27,769 nt of DNA from UBA922 sp964571295 (GTDB lineage: Bacteria > Patescibacteriota > Patescibacteriia > Magasanikbacterales > UBA922): NCBI GenBank assembly GCA_964571295.1, contig CAZNAO010000007.1, positions 1-27,769 on the forward strand, written 5' to 3'. Below the pieces are notes generated by a model, which worked only from the letters and a program-made list of their open reading frames with translations, did not search any database and had not been told where the DNA came from. Within the stretch, counting starts at the first letter, position 1. Each line of letters begins with the position of its first letter. This document shows, in pieces, positions 1 to 8,445 of the stretch. The position numbers were made by a program, and so were the translations under genes.

Positions 1-3000
1 GAGCTGCGTGGTCATATGTCTCTGGTAGGTATGCGTATGTGGCAGCATCTTCGTATGATGGTCTTAGTGTGGTAGACGTCGCTAATCCTGCAGCCCCGGT
101 GGTTGTCGGAGGTGTCACATCCACGAATCTTGATGGGGCGAATAAAGTATATGTTTTGGGTAAGTACGCGTATGTCACAGCGAGTGGTGCGAATGATTCG
201 CTTAACATTATTGATATTTCTGATCCTGCAGCACCTACTGTTGTGGGTAGTGTTGTCTCCACGACCGCATTTGATGGGGCCACTTCTGTCGAGGTTTCGG
301 GTAAGTATGCGTATGTCACGGCGAGTGGTAATGATTCACTTGCGATTGTGGACGTATCCAATCCTGCAAGTCCTTCGATCGTTGGTCAAGTGCGAGATAC
401 ATCGCGATTGGATAATATTCAGCAAGTACGAATATCAGGGAAATATGCGTATGTCGTGAATCTTACTGACAGCTCGCTTCGTGTTATTGATATTTCTGAT
501 CCAACATCTCCAAAAATCGTTGGAGGCCTTAAGGATTCAACATTATTCAATGGTATCCAATCAATTTTTGTCTCCGGACGATATGCATACGTCGCGATTT
601 GGGGTACGAATACATTCCGGGTGGTGGATATTGGCGGTATTGATACTTCTGCTGCAACTATCGGTGCGCTTCAAGTAAATACGATCAATGCCACTGAAAA
701 TATTGTTGCTGGTAATAATGTGTATGTGGGTAATGGATTGAATGTGGGAATGGGTGGCATCAAGACAGATGGGGACATGACACTTAGCGGCGGGTTCTTC
801 CAGAGTGGGCTTGGTGGCTGTAGTGCCTCGGGAAACAAACTTCTCTATAGTTCTTCTACGGGTAAATTTAGTTGTGGCACGGATTCTGGTATTGATTCGG
901 TTACAGTTGATACTTATACTGTTTCATCTACCTGGACCAAGGCTGACTATGCTGGGCTCTCATTTGTGCAGGTAATTGTCACCGGAGGTGGTGGAGGTGG
1001 AGGTGAAGGAGAAACGCAGACAAGTGGGGATGATGCTGTTGGAGGTGGTGGAGGAGCCGGAGGAACATCTATTTCCATGGTGTCTGCGAGTAATCTTGGC
1101 ACGACAGAAACTGTTGTCGTGGGAGCCGGAGGAGCAGGGGGATCTGGGGGTGTCAGTTCTGGAGCCAATGGTATTTCTGGAGGAAATTCTGTATTTGGGA
1201 CGCATGCGAGTTCTACCGGAGGAAGTGGTGGATCTGGTATATTTTCTACGGTCGCTTCTGATGGTGCTGATGGGGGTGCTGGAGGAAGTACTACTACTGC
1301 GGTGGGTGATATAAAAATCAGAGGAGGTGATGGGGGTGCTGGGAAAGGTGGGGCAGTTATTGAAAGTGGGGGAGATGGAGGAGCAAGTTATTGGGGAGGA
1401 GGAGGCCAGGGTGGATTTAAGAGAGTGTCGCAAGGTGCCGGTGTGGATAATGGTAGTCCTGGTGTTGCCTATGGTTCAGGTGGTGGAGGTGGTGCGTCAG
1501 TAGATGTATCCAATGCAGGCAATGGGGGAGCCGGTGCTTCCGGTGTGGTAGTAGTCATGAACTATCGCTCGAGTGGTGGAGACTTGGCAGAATGGTATGA
1601 CACGGTCGAGGGAGTCGAGGCGGGAGATGTGGTGGCACTCAGCGCATCGAGTACAGAATATCATTCCAGATTGGGGCTACAAAAAATTTCAATTCTTGAA
1701 AAAGCGACTGCCGGAAGCGATGTGGTCGGTATTGTCGCGACTGCGCCATTTGAAACCATGGGTGGAGACATTTTGAGTGGTAGCAAGCGTCCTCGCCCGA
1801 TTGCATTGGCCGGACGTGTGCCGGTAAAGGTGACCGAAGCATATGGAGAGGTGCGGGCAGGAGACTTGCTTACCATATCTCCGGAGCAGGGGGTCGCCAT
1901 GCTCGCGACCAAGGCGGGGGTTACCATCGGCCGCGCGCTCGAAGATGCAGAGTGTGCCGAAGGGCAGGCCTGTACCGTCTTGGCCTTGGTAAACACCATG
2001 TATTCCAATGGCGCAATGCTCAAGCGGTATATGCAGGATGATGGGCTCGATATGGACGCCATTCCGGGCGATCTCAATCTTAGCCGTATCATCCTTGCAA
2101 AGATGATCAGTGAGAAGAAGAATTTTGTCGCCACCTCCACGCTGTCCGAGATGTTTACCGACCGACTTGTCGCAGGGCTTGAAATCACTACGCCACGAGT
2201 GGTGACCGATGAACTCTTTGTCAGTACGATCGCGAGCTCGGGAACGTCCACAGATATTTCCGTGTTGCTTACCGAACACAGTGGATTCAGCTTTATCGGC
2301 TTTGGTACTACTACTGATGGGACCGGTTCATTCGAAACCTCGACCGTTGCACGAATTGATGTACACGGCAATGCATTCTTTGCCGGACTTTTGACCGCAG
2401 ACAGGATCAGTGCTCGGGAGATTATCGGATTCGAGTTGCCGACCTCAACTCCGCTTGACCAATTGACCTATGAAGATATTCTCAGGGCATTTGTCTCAAG
2501 CTCACCGGTGTTTGGTGGCATTACGAGCCTCCAAGATATCGAGGTTCTTGGTGGATTGTCGGTCGTAGGAACTTCGACCGTGGGTACGCTTTCGACTGGA
2601 TTATTGGTCGCGGATGAGATTCAAGGTAGGGCATTTGATACGCTCAAGATGTCACTTGCCGAGTTTGTAAGTAGTACTTCTTCATCACTTATCGAGATTG
2701 CGAGCAGTACTGACGCACTTGCATTGCGTCTCAGTATGCTTGAGTCCGGTCTTGCATCTTCCACAGTTTCTACCTCTTCGATCGCTGAGGTACTTCAAGG
2801 TTTGTTTGGAACCGCGATTTCGATTACACAACCAGTATCTTTGATGGCTGGACTCAAAGTTGACTTCGTATCTGCAACCGCAGATCAAGGTTTGATTACA
2901 TTTATGAGTGATGTTTCCTTCTTTGGTCGCCCATACTTTACGTCTGATACCGGAGGATTCGCGCGTGTGAAGGCCGGGGATCAAGAAGTCATAGTTACTT

Positions 3001-3524
3001 TTGAACGTGAATATATCGAAACTCCGGTAGTGCAGGCAACAATTTCTGTTGACGCAACGTCGAGCGCTATGGTGGTGACTTCAACTGTCGACAATGTATT
3101 GGTGACTTCAACACTTGAAAATACAATTTTGGCAGGAGATATCCGATATGTAGTCACCCAGGTATCATCAACCGGATTTATTATCCGCCTCAATAAACCT
3201 GCACCTGCCGATATCACCTTCAGCTGGATCGCGCTTGCCATCAAGAATCCTAAATTGTTTGAATCAATTGCTCACGTTCCTGAGGCCGTACTCCCACCTC
3301 CTGAAGAAATTTTAGAGCTACCTGTGGAAGAAACGCCTCCGACAGAGGAACCAGAATCGACATCGACCTCAACTCCGCCAGAGGAGCCTCCTACCGCAGA
3401 GACACCGGAGTCTATAGAGGAACTAGAGACTGAGCCAGCAGACGAACCTATAGAAGAGGTTCAGAGTACACCTCCGTCAGAAGATCCTCTTGCAGCAGAG
3501 GCGGGGGCAGGGGACGGAGGATAG
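1..3524 (+). CDS. Large secreted surface protein: LVIVD repeats, Gly-rich domain, phage-tail-like module (5' partial)
   Basis: The reading frame is open from base 3, so the gene begins outside the window; a GTG at 39 is only an internal codon. Bases 1-640 encode about five LVIVD-type repeats of roughly 46 residues, each with SG(K/R)YAYV and (V/I)VD(V/I)S-P-SP-VVG, as in beta-propeller surface proteins. Bases 900-1560 encode a domain opening with STWTKADY and VQVIVTGGGGGGG and then very rich in Gly, like the glycine-rich domains of phage tail fibres. Next comes GDLAEWYD (about 1576), followed by GDVVALS, GRVPVKV and GDLLTIS. This resembles the ADYAE-type C-terminal module of phage tail and neck proteins and is common in CPR surface proteins. 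Further beta-rich Ser/Thr sequence follows, then an acidic Pro/Glu/Thr tail (about 3280-3520). No C-terminal membrane anchor is seen. An adhesin or appendage role is inferred; the substrate is unknown. Confidence 0.85.
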   Translation, partial: AAWSYVSGRYAYVAASSYDGLSVVDVANPAAPVVVGGVTSTNLDGANKVYVLGKYAYVTASGANDSLNIIDISDPAAPTVVGSVVSTTAFDGATSVEVSGKYAYVTASGNDSLAIVDVSNPASPSIVGQVRDTSRLDNIQQVRISGKYAYVVNLTDSSLRVIDISDPTSPKIVGGLKDSTLFNGIQSIFVSGRYAYVAIWGTNTFRVVDIGGIDTSAATIGALQVNTINATENIVAGNNVYVGNGLNVGMGGIKTDGDMTLSGGFFQSGLGGCSASGNKLLYSSSTGKFSCGTDSGIDSVTVDTYTVSSTWTKADYAGLSFVQVIVTGGGGGGGEGETQTSGDDAVGGGGGAGGTSISMVSASNLGTTETVVVGAGGAGGSGGVSSGANGISGGNSVFGTHASSTGGSGGSGIFSTVASDGADGGAGGSTTTAVGDIKIRGGDGGAGKGGAVIESGGDGGASYWGGGGQGGFKRVSQGAGVDNGSPGVAYGSGGGGGASVDVSNAGNGGAGASGVVVVMNYRSSGGDLAEWYDTVEGVEAGDVVALSASSTEYHSRLGLQKISILEKATAGSDVVGIVATAPFETMGGDILSGSKRPRPIALAGRVPVKVTEAYGEVRAGDLLTISPEQGVAMLATKAGVTIGRALEDAECAEGQACTVLALVNTMYSNGAMLKRYMQDDGLDMDAIPGDLNLSRIILAKMISEKKNFVATSTLSEMFTDRLVAGLEITTPRVVTDELFVSTIASSGTSTDISVLLTEHSGFSFIGFGTTTDGTGSFETSTVARIDVHGNAFFAGLLTADRISAREIIGFELPTSTPLDQLTYEDILRAFVSSSPVFGGITSLQDIEVLGGLSVVGTSTVGTLSTGLLVADEIQGRAFDTLKMSLAEFVSSTSSSLIEIASSTDALALRLSMLESGLASSTVSTSSIAEVLQGLFGTAISITQPVSLMAGLKVDFVSATADQGLITFMSDVSFFGRPYFTSDTGGFARVKAGDQEVIVTFEREYIETPVVQATISVDATSSAMVVTSTVDNVLVTSTLENTILAGDIRYVVTQVSSTGFIIRLNKPAPADITFSWIALAIKNPKLFESIAHVPEAVLPPPEEILELPVEETPPTEEPESTSTSTPPEEPPTAETPESIEELETEPADEPIEEVQSTPPSEDPLAAEAGAGDGG

Positions 3525-3584
3525 AAATTGTCTACAGAAGAAGCAGTAGATCCTAGTCTCTTTTCAGTCCTATTGCCTGTGTGG

Positions 3585-3590
3585 TATCCT
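3585..3590 (+). promoter_or_regulatory. Possible -10 box (TATCCT)
   Basis: TATCCT lies 39 bases before the ATG at 3630. No good -35 is visible. It is the only promoter-like element seen between the surface protein and the small membrane protein. Confidence 0.3.
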
Positions 3591-3629
3591 ATGTAAGTAT
3601 CGTCTTATCTATTAATTCTAAATGTATCT

Positions 3630-4055
3630 ATGGCAGAACAGAATACGCGTACCATACTTGTGGGTGTTTTTGCATTATTGACCGTTGTATTATTGGTTAC
3701 CAATATTTTCTTTTATCGAAAATTGCAGGCAACCCGACAAGATGGAGGGGCTCCTCAGGAAGTGCAGGCAGAAATTGATGCGCTTATTGCTGAAGTTGGT
3801 GCTCTCTATGTACTTCCAGACGAAGTGCCAACGATTGCAACAGTGTCTGATTTGGAAAAGCTTAAAAATCAGCCATTTTTTACTAAGGCAAAATTGGGAG
3901 ATAAGGTTCTGATTTACGCAGTCGCACGAAAAGCAATCTTGTATTCACCGACCGAGAAAAAGATTGTCGAAGTTGCGCCACTCTTGATCGGAGAAACTAC
4001 GCCAAACACCCAGATTCCTTCTCAGCCATCTACCACCACTGAGGCGGGACAGTAA
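3630..4055 (+). CDS. Small one-pass membrane protein of unknown function
   Basis: The protein has 141 residues and was not recognised beyond a style common in CPR genomes. Residues 9-27 form one hydrophobic segment (ILVGVFALLTVVLLVTNIFF) followed by RK, so the N terminus is probably inside and the rest outside, or the segment is an uncleaved signal anchor. Residues 60-120 form a compact domain with PTIATVSDLEKLKNQPFF and GDKVLIY, ending in VAPLLIGE. A Thr/Pro/Gln-rich tail follows. The start ATG has no clear ribosome binding site. The gene lies 105 bases after the giant surface protein and in front of the cohesin-dockerin operon, which suggests an envelope role. Confidence 0.75.
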   Translation: MAEQNTRTILVGVFALLTVVLLVTNIFFYRKLQATRQDGGAPQEVQAEIDALIAEVGALYVLPDEVPTIATVSDLEKLKNQPFFTKAKLGDKVLIYAVARKAILYSPTEKKIVEVAPLLIGETTPNTQIPSQPSTTTEAGQ

Positions 4056-4116
4056 CCATACTCCAAAGTTGAAAATATACTGAAGGAAGTGGTTGGAGAT
4101 TGGAATATACATCCAG

Positions 4117-4167
4117 ATATTGGATATTAGAGATATTGGAAATTTTTACTATACTAGTATCCAATAT
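4117..4167 (+). promoter_or_regulatory. Promoter with three ATATTGGA boxes (candidate operator)
   Basis: A -10-like TATACT sits at 4150-4155. Around it are two direct copies of ATATTGGA (4117-4124 and 4133-4140, 16 bases apart) and one inverted copy TCCAATAT (4160-4167). The inverted copy would cover the transcription start. The -35 region (TTAGAG, 4127-4132) is poor, which fits a promoter that needs an activator. This would drive the dockerin-cohesin operon. Confidence 0.45.
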
Positions 4168-4198
4168 TTTATATCCTGAGTTTCCTTTTGGTTTTGAT

Positions 4199-5488
4199 AT
4201 GCGTTTTCGTTTCCTGCTTGCATCGATATTCGGATTTATTCCGATCCTCTGTTTTGCTCAGCTCTACAGTTCTTCCAATTTTGTGTTGGAAAATCCAACA
4301 CTCACTTTATCCGGAGGACGTTCGACTTCTCCAAGTTTTGAATTTTATTCAGCTCTTGGTGAAACCGCAATTGGAGAATCTGCGTCGGGGAGTTTTCTCT
4401 ATCGATCAGGTTTTTTGTATTTTCCGGTGGTTACCACCCCCATACTTTCTGCGACTGCGGCTGATGGGCAAGTGGTCCTTTCCTGGACTGCGGCTTCCCC
4501 GGAATTAGGTTGGACCGTCTCAGGATATGAAGTAGGGCAATCAACGGTATCAGGGGGTCCCTATATCTTTACGTCAGTTGGGAATGTGCTTGGAGTTGTA
4601 CGTTCGGGATTAACTAATGGGACTACGTATTATTTCGTTGTGCGTACGCTTGATGCATTTGGTAATGTTATCGCAACTTCAAGTCAGGTTACCGCAACAC
4701 CAGTCGGCTCTACCACTTCTGGAGGCGGTGGAGGCGGTGGTGGATATGGTCCGGGGAGTGCCTCTATTACGTTTGCGGGTCGTGCCTATCCTGAAAGTAC
4801 GGTAACGCTTCTTAAGGATTCGCAGATTGCGGTTGCTACGATTGCCGGACCGGATGCCCGATTTGAGATTAGTTTGAGTGGTCTTTCCGGTGGATCATAC
4901 ATGTTTTCACTTTATAGTACCGATAGTAATGGAAATAGATCCGCGCTGATTACCATTCCAGTTACTTTGGCTCCAGGGTCTTCGACATACATATCCGGTA
5001 TCTTTATCGCACCTACGATCGCGGTCGATAAGCCGTTTGTGGAGCGTGGAGAGAACATCGCAATTTTTGGACAGACCGCTCCAGTCGGGAACGTTATTAT
5101 TTCAGTTCATTCAAATGAGGAGATATTAGTGAATACTCCTTCTGATGAAAACGGGGTTTATTTGTATAATTTTGATACCAGCCCTTTGGAGCTTGGAGGC
5201 CATTCTGCTAAATCACGGGTTACGCTTGCGGGAGAAGCAAGTTCATTTGGAAATCCCGTACCGTTTGGTGTTGGTGTTACGAGTACGATTCCTGTCGATC
5301 CTTCGTGTAGACGAGCGGATGTAAACTGTGATGGTCGAGTCAATCTGGTTGATTTTTCGATTGCCGCATACTGGTACCGCAGAGCGCTGTCGAGTGAATT
5401 TCTAGAAATAGAAAAAGCTCGGTTGAGTAACGACGGAAAAATCGATCTCGTAGATTTCAGTATTATGGCGTATTATTGGAGTGGTTAA
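4199..5488 (+). CDS. Secreted Fn3 protein with C-terminal dockerin
   Basis: A 429-residue protein. The ATG at 4199 is preferred over a TTG at 4100 because it gives a clean signal peptide (MRFRFLLASIFGF, cleavage near CFA-QL) and leaves the promoter region free. A short beta domain is followed by a fibronectin-III-like domain (about residues 80-172, from TTPILSATAADGQVVLSW to TATPVG), a Gly-rich linker, and two Ig-like or carboxypeptidase-regulatory-like domains (about 185-360). The last 60 residues are dockerin-like: the loop DVNCDGRVNLVD (374-385) has Asp, Asn, Asp and Asp at calcium positions 1, 3, 5 and 12. The second copy, RLSNDGKIDLVD (408-419), lacks the first Asp and so is degenerate; both continue DFSI-AY-W. 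Dockerins bind cohesins, and cohesin-like proteins follow directly. It has no enzyme domain, so it is probably a structural or adhesive subunit. Confidence 0.85.
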   Translation: MRFRFLLASIFGFIPILCFAQLYSSSNFVLENPTLTLSGGRSTSPSFEFYSALGETAIGESASGSFLYRSGFLYFPVVTTPILSATAADGQVVLSWTAASPELGWTVSGYEVGQSTVSGGPYIFTSVGNVLGVVRSGLTNGTTYYFVVRTLDAFGNVIATSSQVTATPVGSTTSGGGGGGGGYGPGSASITFAGRAYPESTVTLLKDSQIAVATIAGPDARFEISLSGLSGGSYMFSLYSTDSNGNRSALITIPVTLAPGSSTYISGIFIAPTIAVDKPFVERGENIAIFGQTAPVGNVIISVHSNEEILVNTPSDENGVYLYNFDTSPLELGGHSAKSRVTLAGEASSFGNPVPFGVGVTSTIPVDPSCRRADVNCDGRVNLVDFSIAAYWYRRALSSEFLEIEKARLSNDGKIDLVDFSIMAYYWSG

Positions 5489-5498
5489 GATTTATTAT

Positions 5499-6389
5499 AT
5501 GTTTTTTTTCCGGATTTTTTTTATACTCATCATTTCTTTGCTGATAGTGACTCCGGTCTCTGCTGCCCAGTTCTATTTTGGTACGAATACAACCCAATTG
5601 CCCCTCGGGTATCCATCTGAGGTTGGAGTATTTCTTAATACCGAAGGAGTATCGGCCAATGCGTTTGAAGGAGAGATTGTGATTCCGGATGGAGTTGAAG
5701 TTGCAGAGATTCGCACTGCCAATTCAATCGCAACGATATGGATCGAGCAGCCCCATTATCGTGAGGGTGTAATTGTATTTTCGGGAATTATTCCTGGAGG
5801 TTTTACCGGATCGCAAGGATATTTATTCTCGATTATTGCTATTTCGCGCAATAGTAACCCTGTTACCTTTACCTCTACAAACGAGCGTGTTTTGCTGAAT
5901 GACGGAGAGGGTACTGAGGCGGGTATTGTGCATGGTTCAGTAACGCTTGGCTCAACCACCGTAACCTCGACCGACAATGTATTTATTCCTCCGTATGACG
6001 CAGAATCGCCTGAGATATTTACTCCGATGGTGACTCGTGATTCTCATATTTTCGAAGGGCGGTATTTTGCCGTATTCGCAACTGAGGACAAGGGATCTGG
6101 TATTTGGGGCTATGAAGTTGCCGAGCGGAGGAATTGGTTTGGTGAATTGAAATCATATGACCAGCTTATGTGGGAACCTGCACAGAGTCCCTATCTGCTT
6201 CGAGATCAGACACGTAAGAGTACTGTGTATGTTAAAGCAATTGATTACGCCGGAAATGAGCGTGTGATCACTATCCCTCCGCGTGATATCGCGCTCTATG
6301 AACACCCACTTGTTTGGTGTATACTTGGCAGTATAGTAATTGTGTCTGTCCTCTTATTTGCGTATGGTCGGAAAAAGACCTATCGGTAA
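5499..6389 (+). CDS. Membrane-anchored cohesin-like protein (first copy)
   Basis: A 296-residue protein. The ATG at 5499, 11 bases after the dockerin gene, is preferred; a GTG at 5481 would overlap that gene by 8 bases. A signal peptide ends near VSA-AQ (residue 22). Residues 23-150 form a beta-rich domain of cohesin type: NAFEGEIVIPDGVEVAEI, then IWIEQPHY, IVFSGIIPGGFTG and LLNDGEG, which match the order of motifs in the next gene's clearer cohesin. Residues 165-255 form a second extracellular domain with FATEDKGSGIWGYEVAE. A single membrane helix (about 265-287) and a short basic tail (GRKKTYR) anchor the C terminus with the cohesin facing out. This is the expected receptor layout for the dockerin protein. 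The cohesin call rests on pattern and context; sequence divergence is high. Confidence 0.75.
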   Translation: MFFFRIFFILIISLLIVTPVSAAQFYFGTNTTQLPLGYPSEVGVFLNTEGVSANAFEGEIVIPDGVEVAEIRTANSIATIWIEQPHYREGVIVFSGIIPGGFTGSQGYLFSIIAISRNSNPVTFTSTNERVLLNDGEGTEAGIVHGSVTLGSTTVTSTDNVFIPPYDAESPEIFTPMVTRDSHIFEGRYFAVFATEDKGSGIWGYEVAERRNWFGELKSYDQLMWEPAQSPYLLRDQTRKSTVYVKAIDYAGNERVITIPPRDIALYEHPLVWCILGSIVIVSVLLFAYGRKKTYR

Positions 6390-7719
6390 TTACCCTCTGT
6401 TTTTTCGAGCAACAGTTTTTTTGTTTTTTCTATTCTGCTCTTTTTTCTTCTTTCCCACAGTTCTTCATGCAGCGTCATTCCTTATTTCTCCGGCTTCCGG
6501 TACGTATACCAAAGGACAAACTTTTTCGGTATCGGTGTACGCGTCATCAGCTGATGCCGCGTTAAATGCCGTTTCTGCAGCGCTTTCATTTTCTAAAAAT
6601 ACGCTCCAAGTTGTGTCGATTACCAAAGCAGGTTCACTCGTCAATGTATGGGTTACCGAACCATCCTACTCGAATGCTGCCGGCACTGCCAATTTTGAAG
6701 GGGTGATTCTCAATCCAGGGTATCAGGGAACCGGTGCACGATTGGTTACAGTCACATTCCGGGTGCTTGCAACCGGAAGCGGGACAGTAAATTTTTCGAG
6801 CGGTACCATATTGGCAAATGATGGTAATGGTACGGCGCTTCCTGTATCATTCGGCAGCGGACGGTATTCGTTCATTGAGACTGCGGCTCCTCCCACAAAA
6901 CCTGAAACACCTCCGCCGACCCAGGAGAAACCGACCGTACTTGGTAGACCTGTCGTTGTATCGCCGACCCACCCGGATCCACTGAAATGGTACCCTAATA
7001 ATACCCCGACGTTTGAGTGGGGTATGGAGGGGGCGACAGGGGTGAGCTTTATGGTCGATCAGAATGCAACCACTGAGCCTGATACTGCTAGTGAGGGAGT
7101 TGTCGGCACGTATACCGCCCCCAGACTTGCAGATGGACTATGGTATTTCCATGTCAAAGTGCAGAATACTGCTGGATGGAGTGAGACTGCGCATTATAGT
7201 TTCCAAGTTGATAATAGTGACCCGATTTCTCTTGAAATTTATGAGCTTGAAGAGCCGCGTCCTGGGTACGCATCCTTTATTTTCAATGCGTTTGATGAGA
7301 TGTCCGGCGTTATCGGATACAAAGTCTCGATTGATCACGAGATTGAAGAGACGATTGCTGACGAAAATTTATATGTATATACGACGCGTCGCTTTGATGA
7401 CCTGGGTACAGAAATTCATGTCATTACCGTCTCTGCGTATGATGCTGCAGGGAATTCATACACGAGCTCGCGCCAGTTCCAGGTGACTGCCGAACCAGTA
7501 CCGGCATCTTCTCCTAATCCATTCATTACCTTTGTCGAAACGTATGCCTGGGTCATCCTTGGCGCAGCGCTTGCCATCATCATTCTTCTTGTGATCCTTT
7601 TTATTCTCATGATTGCGCGCACTGCTCATGATGTCGGAGCGGCGCGCAGAAGAAAGCATTTATTGAAAAATGCCACCTCGCTTCCACCTAAAGACAGACA
7701 TGATCCTAATTCCCGCTGA
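6364..7719 (+). CDS. Membrane-anchored cohesin-domain protein (second copy) with Ig-like domains
   Basis: A 451-residue protein. The ATG at 6364 overlaps the previous gene by 26 bases, suggesting translational coupling; a GTG at 6340 is an alternative. A signal peptide ends near LHA-AS (residue 36). Residues 37-172 are a good cohesin: SPASGTYTKGQTFSVSVYA, LNAVSAALSFSKNTLQVVSI, NFEGVILNPGYQG, VTVTFRVLATGSGTVNF. A Pro/Thr/Glu linker follows (TKPETPPPTQEKP). Two Ig/Fn3-like domains come next, the first with WYPNNTPTFEW and DGLWYFHVKVQN, the second with ISLEIYELEEPRPGY and VITVSAYDAAGN. A membrane helix (about 395-418, WVILGAALAIIILLVILFIL) leads to a 33-residue basic cytoplasmic tail. It shares a W-(T/E)-(E/Q)-P-x-Y signature with the preceding protein, so the two are probably old paralogues. 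Likely role: surface scaffold for dockerin proteins. Confidence 0.85.
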   Translation: MVGKRPIGNYPLFFRATVFLFFLFCSFFFFPTVLHAASFLISPASGTYTKGQTFSVSVYASSADAALNAVSAALSFSKNTLQVVSITKAGSLVNVWVTEPSYSNAAGTANFEGVILNPGYQGTGARLVTVTFRVLATGSGTVNFSSGTILANDGNGTALPVSFGSGRYSFIETAAPPTKPETPPPTQEKPTVLGRPVVVSPTHPDPLKWYPNNTPTFEWGMEGATGVSFMVDQNATTEPDTASEGVVGTYTAPRLADGLWYFHVKVQNTAGWSETAHYSFQVDNSDPISLEIYELEEPRPGYASFIFNAFDEMSGVIGYKVSIDHEIEETIADENLYVYTTRRFDDLGTEIHVITVSAYDAAGNSYTSSRQFQVTAEPVPASSPNPFITFVETYAWVILGAALAIIILLVILFILMIARTAHDVGAARRRKHLLKNATSLPPKDRHDPNSR

Positions 7720-7724
7720 TCCTT

Positions 7725-8339
7725 ATGTCTCCACAGATTCGTTATCTTTGGTACGCCTGCGGGATTTTGTGTGTTGCTCTCGTACTCACTCTTGGTATTA
7801 CCAACGGTATCGTACTGTTATCAGATAGTCCGGTGTATTACTATATTGAAGACGTTCCTACGACCACGGTTGCAGTCGTGCTTGGGGGAGGGATGAAAGA
7901 AGGTGGGGTGATGAGCGATTTTCAAATCGATCGCGTACTTCAGGCAGTGGCGCTTTATCGTGCGGGAAAAATTGAGCGTATTCTTATGTCAGGTGATGAT
8001 GGGGCATTGCGTGATAATGAAGTCGATGCTATGCAGGTGCTTGCGCTCACCGAAGGCGTCCCATCGAGCAGTATTATGATCGACCGTCATGCGTACCGTA
8101 CCTATTTGACGTGTTACCGTGCGAAACATGAATTTGGAATCACACGCATGGTTGTTATCACGAACAGGTTTCATCTGCCAAGAACACTGTATCTCTGTCA
8201 AGGTATGGGTATTGAAACTATCGGACTTTCCGCCGATTTACGGTCACTCTATGAGCATGGGGTACGGGCGAACATCCGCGAAATCTTTGCCCGCGTGAAG
8301 GCGGTGATACAATTAAAGATTACGAAGCCGGTAGATTAG
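7725..8339 (+). CDS. SanA/YdcF-like (DUF218) membrane protein
   Basis: A 204-residue protein with one N-terminal membrane helix (about residues 8-30) and a periplasmic or external DUF218 domain: VAVVLGGGM near 50, DRVLQAVALYRAGKIERILMSGD, then NEVDAMQ, DRHAYRTYLTC and VVITNRFHLPRTLYLCQGMGI. These match SanA/ElyC/YdcF proteins, which are linked to envelope integrity and peptidoglycan or lipid-carrier metabolism in other bacteria; the reaction is not settled. The gene starts 5 bases after the second cohesin gene and is probably in the same transcript, ending at the terminator-like repeat. Its place suggests a role in building or maintaining the surface layer. Confidence 0.85.
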   Translation: MSPQIRYLWYACGILCVALVLTLGITNGIVLLSDSPVYYYIEDVPTTTVAVVLGGGMKEGGVMSDFQIDRVLQAVALYRAGKIERILMSGDDGALRDNEVDAMQVLALTEGVPSSSIMIDRHAYRTYLTCYRAKHEFGITRMVVITNRFHLPRTLYLCQGMGIETIGLSADLRSLYEHGVRANIREIFARVKAVIQLKITKPVD

Positions 8340-8340
8340 T

Positions 8341-8445
8341 CATAAAGTCTGAAAGTCCGTAAAGTCGAAAGTAAATTCAAAAAAAATACACGAGATTTCT
8401 CTCGTGTATTTACTTTATAGACTTTATAACTTTCGACTACGTACT
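8341..8445. repeat. Terminator-bearing intergenic repeat, copy A
   Basis: The core is a 12-base-pair hairpin, AATACACGAGA (8385-8395) with TCTCGTGTATT (8400-8410) and one further A-T pair, loop TTTC. It is flanked by runs of AAAGTC-like words on the left and TACTTTATAGACTTTATAACTTTCGAC on the right. Read on the minus strand, the right flank matches the left flank of copy B near 17584 (TCGAAAGT, CTATAAAGTA, AATACAC). It lies between convergent genes and can act as terminator for both. Confidence 0.6.
8384..8411. terminator. Bidirectional hairpin terminator
   Basis: A stem of 12 pairs with a TTTC loop, A-rich on the left and T-rich on the right, lies between the SanA-like gene (plus) and the lipoprotein gene (minus), which converge here. 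Confidence 0.65.

Noticed and set aside
1..640. Tandem DNA repeats of about 137 bases that could look like a repeat array
   Set aside because: They are one open reading frame coding for LVIVD protein repeats, with divergent codons; there are no spacers or constant short repeats as in a CRISPR.
960..2371. Long minus-strand open frames (960-1433, 1661-2371) opposite the surface protein
   Set aside because: Their products are Ser/Arg- or Pro-rich with no domain; they mirror the Gly-rich coding strand.
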